Of a stretch of 64,000 bases of DNA, positions 37,001 to 43,669 are shown one piece after another. Every line of letters starts with the position of its first letter. Position 1 is the first letter of the stretch. Both the position numbers and the translations under genes were made by a program. The stretch comes from Candidatus Obscuribacterales bacterium (GTDB taxonomy: Bacteria; Cyanobacteriota; Vampirovibrionia; Obscuribacterales; Obscuribacteraceae): positions 1 to 64,000 of the forward strand of contig JAIELX010000022.1 of assembly GCA_019752635.1 (NCBI GenBank). The letters are read 5' to 3'. The notes under the pieces are model-generated. The model was not told the origin of the DNA. It ran no database searches and saw only the letters and a program-made list of their open reading frames with translations.

Positions 37001-38805
37001 TTTGAAAGAATCGGAAACGGAGAGTCAAACTTGTCTACCGTAATCTCAAGTTCTTGCGATGAGGGCTCAGAAGGATCACCCTTCAACTTCAGCTTCAGCT
37101 CTCTCACTTCAATCTGTAAGCCGGACACGTTAATGCTCAGTCCCTGTATGTTTGTCAACGTGAGCGCAGTAGGGTCGGACGGATCACACTTTAGATCCGC
37201 ACTAAGATCTTTGACATTAATAGCTATGTCCGCCCCGCCTTGTGGGTTAGGAACGACTAAACTTGCCTCGCCTTCGCACCGAATTCGGTCGTTCTCGATT
37301 GAAACTGCCCGCAGACTTTCTACCGTGGTCCCCTCCCTCAGTCGCAAGTCGGGAACGGACCTGAGAAGCTTCTGAAAATCACTGGAAGAGAACTTGAGTG
37401 ACGATCGGTCCGCACTAATGCCGATTTGATCAGGTAGCTGAGAGAAGATTACCTTGCTGCGATCAATCGGATCACAGGCCCCGGCCCGACTTTGGTTGTA
37501 GTCCTGTACGCGTTGGATCTCGGCGGACTCTTTCTCATGCCGCTTTGCGCTAGCATTATCGCCAACCAATTCTGCCAAACTCTTCAACGCTATGTGGTAT
37601 TCGAGCAGCCCTGCGTCACCAGGTTGCGATGTGCGCTCAAGCTGAGCGAGCGCAAACTCATGATGTGATAAACACTCTTTGTAACTGCCCAACCGCTGAT
37701 GCATTCCAGCCATGCGTTGATGAAATGCAATTGCATCAGGTCCTTCGAGCAACTTGCCATTCTCCTCCAAGCGGCCACCTTCCCGCCGCTTAATTTCACG
37801 GCTAACTCCCTCTCTCGAGACCAGTCTTACACCGCCTTCCGTGATTGCTATGCTGCCTCGCTGATCCTCGAATCGCGCGATTTTTCCTCGCTCGTAGATC
37901 GCTTTTGCAGCCTCAGTATCAGGAAATGAACCGGCGCGAAACATTACTTCCGTCTTGCCATCACCACTGGTACTGGTGGACTGGCGCTTGTCCGTTTCAG
38001 CAAATCTAAACGTGAAGACACCACGTTGAAAATGCGGCTCCCCTTTCCATACGTCTTCTCCGTTCGACCATTCCGCTGGCGGTCCATCGGCACTTCTTGC
38101 AAACGTACTTCCCTCGGAGTCTCTCCAGCTCACGACCTTATCGTTCGCCCCTAGTATCACCTCTGCAGAATCCGGAAAAGCTATCGAAACTTTGCCATCG
38201 GGTAAGGCAGTCAGAGTCATCTGTTCGGAAGGCGCAACCTTCACTTTCCGAATGTTCGCAGCTTCCAGTTTCGTTTGAAGCGAGCCCAAACTGTCGGTTT
38301 GAGCTATCAGCCCTTTTTCGGAATAAGCAGCAAATGTAGTCCTGCCAGGAGAGCAGACGGTAATAACGTGTAGCCCGTAGTTCGCTTTCAGGTATTGGAG
38401 ATAGTTGGACTGAATGCAATCGCGACCACCGGAGAGGTCCTCTGTTTTGCATATTCCGGCAGCGCGGAGCCTTGCCGCAGTGAGGTCTTCGTTCGTGCTA
38501 AAAGCGAGGTACCCGCCGTAGTAAACAGAGTGTTCTACCGGTTGATTCCCCGTTTGAACATCAATGTACTTCACGCCGTAATCCTTCTGGAGTTCGTCTC
38601 GACTGAGCGGACGATCAATTTTGCACTTTCCGAGCAGATCATCGGTTGCTGCCGACGATTTGTCAGAAACGTCACCATTGGCTTTCCTCACGACGTTATC
38701 CGGTTCGCCGGGCGCTTGTCCTGATTCGACAATGCCCTCATCGTTGACGTCGAAAATATGCTCAAAATTGACATTGTCCACTGCGCGAACCCTCGAAAGC
38801 CCCAT
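34024..38805 (-). CDS. 1,593-residue protein with five tandem ~190-residue beta-rich repeats
   Basis: Start ATG 38805 (MGLSRVRAV) preferred over a TTG at 38814. An N-terminal region with a short TPR-like stretch (GSYKECLSHHEFALAQL) is followed by five homologous repeats. Each carries a signature such as VDKQGDKLKITTDG, VSIEKKGESIRIS, ESIAKRGERIEITNAG, DSVEKQGEKLNINMKG or ESIERRGDQLFVRR. Then come I.G(L/I)P(L/I)..D and a LRLPIP...SLGAPD..G.R...VK..G segment. Repeat length about 190 residues suggests duplicated beta-sandwich or lipid-transfer-like modules. No signal peptide or TM is visible. Function unknown; possibly a large structural or surface protein. Confidence 0.82.
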   Translation of the reverse strand: MGLSRVRAVDNVNFEHIFDVNDEGIVESGQAPGEPDNVVRKANGDVSDKSSAATDDLLGKCKIDRPLSRDELQKDYGVKYIDVQTGNQPVEHSVYYGGYLAFSTNEDLTAARLRAAGICKTEDLSGGRDCIQSNYLQYLKANYGLHVITVCSPGRTTFAAYSEKGLIAQTDSLGSLQTKLEAANIRKVKVAPSEQMTLTALPDGKVSIAFPDSAEVILGANDKVVSWRDSEGSTFARSADGPPAEWSNGEDVWKGEPHFQRGVFTFRFAETDKRQSTSTSGDGKTEVMFRAGSFPDTEAAKAIYERGKIARFEDQRGSIAITEGGVRLVSREGVSREIKRREGGRLEENGKLLEGPDAIAFHQRMAGMHQRLGSYKECLSHHEFALAQLERTSQPGDAGLLEYHIALKSLAELVGDNASAKRHEKESAEIQRVQDYNQSRAGACDPIDRSKVIFSQLPDQIGISADRSSLKFSSSDFQKLLRSVPDLRLREGTTVESLRAVSIENDRIRCEGEASLVVPNPQGGADIAINVKDLSADLKCDPSDPTALTLTNIQGLSINVSGLQIEVRELKLKLKGDPSEPSSQELEITVDKFDSPFPILSNQKQKPVSIPLKDAGPAFVNCMQKVLERLAKGDDLRGLVGDLAGTFTDTTVADLFNNVQGVDKQGDKLKITTDGQPRALGGLPLVFDRSVIGKVGSTADGGTEISEIQGITANLNLPGPFAEAIGFGAHPRIEKISLSRALDENKTRLATVFMEGPIKTLELRVGSDLSPVCDADGNFTMTVTTAGGERIEVKLSAGELQAGVSPEDLTFKVIAPRGLSLPGLPPAVGRPVSIEKKGESIRISSPGVAGDLSGIPFKIQGKLLANLVWKNDHFELSKIQGAQFDLPVPPEVASAMGLAPFIRGSVDEISLGAPDKDGKRTLSFKVGSVLESARVSIKVDSNMRPVAVNDRGEVCATIEVGKLGRKVSFEMTFNPQQARTGDKDIDFSLRTTSGGLLSSLDHLLDGDVDPSLKRLLGRAESIAKRGERIEITNAGELSTTSDVGGLPIAFDKTITAAYINQDGRFALQDLQGVSLRLPIPERISALTGLHNPMPVKELSLSAPDPQGQRTATVKFEGALHQVEVKVGADGQPVLDAAGNVIVTITMNEGGKFELAMNEKQIKAADANNTDVRLTNKTPDRSIETTRLHPSLTGLWRGIDSVEKQGEKLNINMKGDLNTTIGGIPVITDKSTSLKLAVDGDRADLSDIEGVKLRLPIPPDVVESLGMVNPLDLSVKNLSIGAADASGNRVVTVKMDGVVEQVELVVGPDMKPVLDESKRVTTKFFLRNNGQQLPMELRFNPEQVSAGSDPRKIDFQLTVKANFENVPGVVEGFFKHPLDPKLQEVLRGVESIERRGDQLFVRRRDSSTHEIAGLKVTAAKEISFKINPDAKGIQLTEIRGIAITQLPGKANEIYERRLPIPLTAFSLSAAGPNGSRLLEIRASGALRRAAVQLDASLTPGDILVEVENPVQALKEKYGFNDGIANATGQGTFRIHISNGQVNMTDLDIAGMLRDAGNFTSTGGVVSAGAAYVADPARGGETILTGFRNSIPKFP

Positions 38806-38830
38806 TCGTCTCAATGCTACAAGCGCATAA

Positions 38831-39136
38831 GTAACAGCACCGTTACACCAGCGAACTTATCCTGCCCTATCGGATCTGGGCGAGCTTGCGGCTCAACCAT
38901 CAATCTGCCTGGCCCTGTCAGACACAAACAAACTGGTCCGTTGGCGAGCAGCGCGATTTCTTGCTGACTTAGGGACCAGCGAAGCCTTGTCCTACCTTGA
39001 GAAAGCGGCGGACGACGCGGAATTTGAAGTGCGACTGGAAATTGAAGCTGCCATCGCCAGAATTACCCGTGGCAAGCAAATTTCCATGCCCATGTGGAAG
39101 AAGATACTTCAATCAACGGAGTCGGAAGATGGATAA
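38831..39136 (+). pseudogene. HEAT-repeat gene remnant
   Basis: An open stretch of 101 codons without a usable start (a stop precedes it) reads a HEAT-like pattern: SICLALSDTNKLVRWRAARF, LADLGTSEALSYLEKAADDA and EFEVRLEIEAAIARITRG, ending STESEDG-stop. Helix-turn-helix HEAT repeats of this type bind proteins. The missing 5' end suggests the tail of a truncated gene; it overlaps the end of the convergent gene at 39109 by 28 bases. Confidence 0.5.
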
Positions 39137-39504
39137 TATCCCATACGACCGCTGCTAAGCTGCGTAGTCACGGTGCTGTACGACTGACTAATCGCCGTCT
39201 CTAGAGTCATCACGCCGCTTCGGAGTCCTTGTCCCACTGCCGCTGCTGCTACCAATGACATGATTGCTGCCAGTGATTGCCAAACGAAAAGACTCCAAGG
39301 CCTGGTGCTATCGAGAACCTTTGCGCCTAGAGGACAAGCTGCGGTCATTATCTTTCCGTCGAGACGTCGAAAGAAACGAACGCACAATGATTTATCAGCG
39401 TTAAGCTGCAGAAGACTTTCAGCTTCAACTTCGGTCATCGCCGACAAGTTGTAGACATTGAACTTGCACTTGTGACAGTGACGCACCTTGTCGTCGCCGG
39501 TCAT
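39109..39504 (-). CDS. CxxC-domain single-TM protein (restart after in-frame TGA)
   Basis: 131 residues as drawn. N-terminal zinc-ribbon-like domain MTGDDKVRHCHKCKFNVYNL, then LCVRFFRRLDGKIMTAACPL, a family seen in Acidobacteria and Bdellovibrio-like genomes where a further CP.NW.xM segment normally precedes MTGDD. That segment (NCPANWE) is present just upstream in the same frame but separated by TGA. A TM segment (SLAAIMSLVAAAAVGQGL) and the tail AISQSYSTVTTQL, shared with the 73-residue protein at 17014, follow. Probably inner-membrane and redox- or zinc-linked. May be translated from the restart ATG directly after the TGA. Confidence 0.72.
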   Translation of the reverse strand: MTGDDKVRHCHKCKFNVYNLSAMTEVEAESLLQLNADKSLCVRFFRRLDGKIMTAACPLGAKVLDSTRPWSLFVWQSLAAIMSLVAAAAVGQGLRSGVMTLETAISQSYSTVTTQLSSGRMGYYPSSDSVD

Positions 39505-39576
39505 TCATTCCCAGTTCGCAGGACAATTCTGAGCGACGCCGATACTTTCCAAGAATTTTCCCTTCACGTTGTCCAT
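39505..39576 (-). other. Upstream in-frame segment of the CxxC gene, cut off by TGA
   Basis: ATG at 39576 (or 39582) with GAGGA upstream begins MDNVKGKFLESIGVAQNCPA followed by NWE, then TGA at 39505-39507, immediately followed by the ATG of the downstream gene. The encoded end matches what normally precedes MTGDD in this family, so the TGA looks like a nonsense change in an otherwise intact gene, or a recoded codon. Confidence 0.55.
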
Positions 39577-39620
39577 TGTCATTTCCTCAACGGCTCACCA
39601 TCCCAATTTAAGTGTTAATT

Positions 39621-39650
39621 CCGACAAGCCTCAGACAGACCGAGTATAAT
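39621..39650 (+). promoter_or_regulatory. Likely sigma-70-type promoter of murQ
   Basis: A perfect TATAAT -10 box at 39645-39650 and a CCGACA -35-like hexamer at 39621-39626 with an 18-bp spacer, in the divergent intergenic region and about 75 bp before the murQ start. Confidence 0.45.
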
Positions 39651-39725
39651 TATCGCCCTTTGGTGCCGATGATGTGCAGTAATCAGCATCGCTTAGGGAC
39701 TTACACCCGTGTCAGGAGCAAGATC

Positions 39726-40646
39726 ATGAAAGAGCAAGAGAAACAGCGCCTCTCTCAACTTGAAACCGAGCTGCGCAACACTCGCACTTCTGAACTGGAC
39801 ACGCTTGCTACTTCCGAACTACTTCAAGTGCTGCATCAGGAAAACCACGCCGTGCCAGCGGCAATTGATCCCATCCTTGCGACTCTGGCCGATTTGGTGG
39901 ATAAGATTGCAGAACGATTGCAGGTCGGCGGCAGAATCATCTATGTGGGGGCAGGAACCAGCGGAAGACTAGGTGTTCTTGATGCAAGCGAATGTCCTCC
40001 TACATTTGGCGTGTCCCCGGATATGGTGCAAGGCATAATCGCGGGTGGTCACAAAGCTCTGGTTTCATCGATTGAAGGTGCGGAAGACAACAAGGAGCAA
40101 GGGAAGCTCGATTTAGCGGAAAGAAACCCCGATGATAAGGACACTGTTATCGGCATCGCAGCTAGCGGCAGGACACCGTATGTGATCGGAGCGCTCGATT
40201 TTGCGCGCAGTCGTGGTTGCATTACTGCCGGAATTGCAAACGTGTCGAACTCCGCCCTCGCCCAACATGTAGATTTCGTCTTAGAAGCTGTAACCGGTTC
40301 GGAACCGCTTACAGGCTCAACGCGCATGAAAGCAGGCACCGCACAAAAGCTGATTCTGAACCTGATCAGCACGGCGGTAATGGTGCGTATAGGAAAGGTC
40401 TATCAAAACCTGATGGTGGATGTGAAAGCGACTAATGAAAAGCTGAAGCACCGTGCCGTCAGAATAGTGCAAGAAGCAACATCGGCGCCAGGCGACATTT
40501 GCGAGGCGGCATTGGAAAAATCGGATTGGCATGCAAAAACAGCCATCGTATCAATTCTTTTAAACACTTCCGCCGAACAAGCCACAGAGTTGCTGGAGAG
40601 AAACAAAGGTCATCTGCGTCCGGCTCTTGCAGCAAAGTCAAAATAA
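39726..40646 (+). CDS. murQ: N-acetylmuramic acid 6-phosphate etherase
   Basis: Cleaves the lactyl ether of MurNAc-6-phosphate to give GlcNAc-6-phosphate and D-lactate during peptidoglycan recycling or scavenging. 306 residues from ATG 39726, the usual MurQ length; this start has AGGAG at about 39714 whereas the more upstream candidate adds an atypical 38-residue tail. SIS-fold signatures are clear: GGRIIYVGAGTSGRLGVLDA, SECPPTFG, GIAASGRTPYVIGAL, GSEPLTGSTRMKAGTAQKLI and VDVKATNEKLKHRAVRI. No PTS or anhydro-MurNAc kinase gene is next to it. Preceded by a good TATAAT box. Confidence 0.96.
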   Translation: MKEQEKQRLSQLETELRNTRTSELDTLATSELLQVLHQENHAVPAAIDPILATLADLVDKIAERLQVGGRIIYVGAGTSGRLGVLDASECPPTFGVSPDMVQGIIAGGHKALVSSIEGAEDNKEQGKLDLAERNPDDKDTVIGIAASGRTPYVIGALDFARSRGCITAGIANVSNSALAQHVDFVLEAVTGSEPLTGSTRMKAGTAQKLILNLISTAVMVRIGKVYQNLMVDVKATNEKLKHRAVRIVQEATSAPGDICEAALEKSDWHAKTAIVSILLNTSAEQATELLERNKGHLRPALAAKSK

Positions 40647-40668
40647 TCCAGGTCAAATTGCGTGGAGG

Positions 40669-41358
40669 CTAGGGCTCATCCAGGCGCGCGCGGACGCGAC
40701 GCGCAGTTGCAATGCGAGAACTGATCAGATCTTGTCTGCGACTTCTCGCTTTGTTCAGCAACTCGGAAGGCACCGCATGTGCTCCGGCGCAATTAAACTC
40801 CGGTGAAGGATAATACTCTACGGCCAATTGCAATTCTCTGGCACACTCTGCGGAGTCCAGAAGTGCCACCAGCTGCAATGCCAGGTCGATTCCGGCGGAA
40901 ACACCGGCGCCGGTTATTCGATTGCGATCAATCACAACCCTCTCATGGACAGGAATGGCGCCAAGCTCGCCCAGGGCCTCCATCGCACTCCAATGCGTTG
41001 TGGCGCGATAACCCTTAAGCAAACCGGCCGCAGCAAGGACAAGCGACCCCGTGCAAACAGAGACAATGTAAGTCGCAGTGTCAGCTTGGCGACGAATGAA
41101 GGATAAGGTCTCCTCGTCCTCCATAAGCGCTTGCTGTCCCGGTCCCCCTGGAACAAGAATCACATCGAATTGCGGCGAAGCCGAAAAAGTTAGATGCGGA
41201 AAAATCTCTATTCCCAAATCAGTGCGAACCGCCGCCGGTAGCTTAGCAACCAGGTAAGCCTTCGTCTCCGGTAGCCGCGCAAGAAGCTCGTACGGTCCAA
41301 CGAGATCGAGCAAAGTAAGCTGTTCATAGAGCAGGAAAGCTATAGAGCGTGGCATCAT
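40669..41358 (-). CDS. DJ-1/PfpI family protein (isonitrile-hydratase-like)
   Basis: 229 residues with the DJ-1/PfpI glutaminase-like fold: AFLLYEQLTLLDLVGPYELL, VILVPGGPGQQAL, the nucleophile elbow SVCTGSLVLAAAGLLKG (Cys about 101), ATTHW and a GITGAGVSAGIDLAL-like segment (RITGAGVSAGIDLALQL). It lacks the AraC-type HTH of GlxA regulators, so it resembles stand-alone isonitrile-hydratase-like proteins. Substrate cannot be inferred. Cytoplasmic. Convergent with murQ. Confidence 0.88.
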   Translation of the reverse strand: MMPRSIAFLLYEQLTLLDLVGPYELLARLPETKAYLVAKLPAAVRTDLGIEIFPHLTFSASPQFDVILVPGGPGQQALMEDEETLSFIRRQADTATYIVSVCTGSLVLAAAGLLKGYRATTHWSAMEALGELGAIPVHERVVIDRNRITGAGVSAGIDLALQLVALLDSAECARELQLAVEYYPSPEFNCAGAHAVPSELLNKARSRRQDLISSRIATARRVRARLDEP

Positions 41359-41425
41359 GTTCCTCCATTCGATGCTCTAAGGTATCGAGCGTCGAATCTT
41401 ATGCCAACCAAAATTGTAGAAGTCA

Positions 41426-42067
41426 TTAAGTCGGTCCCGCGATAATCACAGAATCCGGCAATGGCAGGGAAACCTCGACGCTCCCTAACCACGGAACACC
41501 GAGCTCAAGTTCGGTGTTTGACTTAAACCTTATCGTCGGGTACTGTGCTTCATTCTGTTCACGGGGACTCGGCAGGACATTTACCGAGCAGACAGCCACA
41601 GCTCCGTCTTCAATGGACCGAAAGTGAATCTCAGCCCACCTTACAAGAAATCGCCATTTGTCATCAGGATCGCGAATGAAATCCACGGGGTCGAGATACT
41701 CATTCACCGCGTACACCATTGCAATGTACTTTCCGTCCGCCGAAAAGACCGGTGCATCCCCCGTACCGAACACGTATGGAACGCTGGCTCTGTGGCGTAA
41801 ACTCGGTTTGAGTTCAAACAACTCATAGCCTACTTCGCTTTGACCGGAATAGAGATAAATAGCAGCATAGCTCTCATCCGGCGAAACAACTATTTCATGG
41901 CCGCCATATCCAGCGCTAGGATAAGGCAACCGAACCATCTCCGAGTCGTTATCCGACTCCACCGCAACTACCAGTTCGTTTCCAACTCGCATACGCAGCA
42001 ATCCTGCGCCATTGCGAATCACCGCCCCTAACCGCATTTCATTTTGGTTCATTTCTTCAACCTGCAT
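41426..42067 (-). CDS. Hypothetical WD40-like/beta-propeller-like protein
   Basis: 213 residues, not assigned to a named family. Segments such as HEIVVSPDESYAAIYLYSGQ, and APVFSADGKYIAMVYAVNEY resemble WD40/propeller blades (SPDE, SADGKYIA). No signal peptide or TM, so likely cytoplasmic. Start ATG 42067; a second ATG five codons in has GAAGA upstream and is also possible. It lies 67 bp upstream of the DJ-1/PfpI gene on the same strand and may share its transcript. Confidence 0.72.
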   Translation of the reverse strand: MQVEEMNQNEMRLGAVIRNGAGLLRMRVGNELVVAVESDNDSEMVRLPYPSAGYGGHEIVVSPDESYAAIYLYSGQSEVGYELFELKPSLRHRASVPYVFGTGDAPVFSADGKYIAMVYAVNEYLDPVDFIRDPDDKWRFLVRWAEIHFRSIEDGAVAVCSVNVLPSPREQNEAQYPTIRFKSNTELELGVPWLGSVEVSLPLPDSVIIAGPT

Positions 42068-42370
42068 GGAACTATAGATTGAATCCTGGTGGATAAAATT
42101 CTAGCACTCCGCTCACGCAGATTGTTGCCCGGACAAGGACAATCCCGACACAACAACCACTATTTTTTAGGTTGGGCGTATTACCCGTACGACAAGCGGA
42201 GGCGCGGACAACGGTTGTCATAGGCACAATGATCGCAATGGCTGAGAATGGATCTCCCGTCGGAAACCTGCCGGAGTCACAACCAGAAAAATCGGTACAT
42301 TACACTCATCCCGCGTGGTGTACTTGATCGCCCGTCCGGGCACAACAAGACTAGGCTTCTCGGTATCCGT
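42068..42370. other. Gap between divergent genes at 42067 and 42371
   Basis: About 300 bp. An open frame continues upstream of the chosen start at 42371 as far as 42248, but its sequence is unlike a signal peptide and is considered untranslated. No other feature recognised. Confidence 0.4.
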
Positions 42371-43669
42371 ATGGCGACTTCAGCGAAACTCACACTCTCC
42401 GTTTCAGCCCTTCTGATAGCAACCGGTCCAGCAATCGCTCAGACCTGGCAAGAAGACGACGCCACGGCCCGCGCATTAATGAGGCAGGGGCGATACGACG
42501 AAGCACAAGATGCACTTCTCCATGGGCTCGCAGCTTGCCCACCGGAACACAGGGGCTTGATGCTCATTCACATTGCCATTGTTCAACGCAAATCCGGAGA
42601 TATGGCCGGCGCGCGAAAGACGCTAACCATCGCAAAGGAACTGGCGAGCAAAGACCACGATACCGATCTGGCTGCAAAGGTCGATAAGGAAATCGTTAAG
42701 CTTGTCTTCCCCACCGCACCGTCTGCTCGAACATCCTCAGAGCAGAAATCGGTTGGTCGCCCCCCCGAACCTGCGCCAGATAAGCAGCTAGCGAGAATAC
42801 CACCGCAGACCGTCAATGGTGCACCGAAACAGGAACAGGAAGCGCCCCCGGCAACCAGTCCCCGGCAGGCAACCGAGCTCCCCGAGCCCTCACCGAATCC
42901 GGTGCCTGTTGGTGCAGGTCCGACGACCTCCACGCCTTCGACTGAATCGAAAACACTGAAGGCTGGCGTCGAAATGCAAGCAAGCTTACCGGCACTCGAT
43001 CAGCAACTGACACCGGGTAATACATTTGACCAGGATCGTGCGACACGTCTTCTGCAAGAAAGAGTACAGAAAAAGCGCAATCCGAAGATTGACTCATGGC
43101 GGCAAGTGCCACCATGGTTGGCTGGCAGTTGGACCGCAAACCAGGCCACGACTATTTATAGCAAAGACTTTCGAAATGGATTCGAATCGAGAGCAATACG
43201 CACTTACAAAAGTGAATCTGAGTATTCCTCGGGCGACTGCGCCGATGCAACCGGTCAGCCCTGGGAGAGAGAGAACGGCGGATGGACCGTCGAAACTCGT
43301 CACGAACGGTTCATTGGTGTCAATTTCGTCACCAAGGAAGTGCGCCTTGAGATAGACAACAGACACACTCTCGACTACAACGAAGCAATCTCATTTCAAA
43401 AAGGCTATGACGGGTCCATTATAGATTCATTTCAATGCGTCTTCCTCACGTTCCAAGAACCCGTCGGCGCCGGCGTGATTCGGCAGGAACAGCGCAAGCG
43501 AGTCTACGACGCGAGAGGTCGCAAAATCAGCGAAGCCATAAATGTTTCACTGCGCTATCGCACTCGTCCATTTGTGGATACAGGCACAATTGAGCAACGG
43601 GAGTCACTCTCTGCGTATCTGCAAAGCAAAGACCTTGGACGTCTGGCACCACTACCAGTAGTCCGTTGA
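42371..43669 (+). CDS. Secreted TPR protein with Pro-rich linker
   Basis: 432 residues from ATG 42371, chosen because it gives a clean signal peptide (SAKLTLSVSALLIATGPAIAQ). A short TPR-like region (about 24-100: ALMRQGRYDEAQDALLHGLA; MAGARKTLTIAKELASK) precedes a long Pro/Glu/Ala/Thr-rich linker (about 115-225) and a ~200-residue C-terminal domain (WLAGSWTANQATTIYSKDFR; GWTVETRHERFIGVNFV). That domain looks like a small beta-barrel or lipocalin-like binding domain. Probably periplasmic or extracellular. Its end overlaps the convergent gene at 43652 by 18 bases. Confidence 0.78.
   Translation: MATSAKLTLSVSALLIATGPAIAQTWQEDDATARALMRQGRYDEAQDALLHGLAACPPEHRGLMLIHIAIVQRKSGDMAGARKTLTIAKELASKDHDTDLAAKVDKEIVKLVFPTAPSARTSSEQKSVGRPPEPAPDKQLARIPPQTVNGAPKQEQEAPPATSPRQATELPEPSPNPVPVGAGPTTSTPSTESKTLKAGVEMQASLPALDQQLTPGNTFDQDRATRLLQERVQKKRNPKIDSWRQVPPWLAGSWTANQATTIYSKDFRNGFESRAIRTYKSESEYSSGDCADATGQPWERENGGWTVETRHERFIGVNFVTKEVRLEIDNRHTLDYNEAISFQKGYDGSIIDSFQCVFLTFQEPVGAGVIRQEQRKRVYDARGRKISEAINVSLRYRTRPFVDTGTIEQRESLSAYLQSKDLGRLAPLPVVR

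Noticed and set aside
17517..39507. Genome-wide reassignment of TGA to an amino acid, suggested by two in-frame TGAs
   Set aside because: TGA is the ordinary stop of other genes here (for example those ending at 7907, 9323 and 18146).
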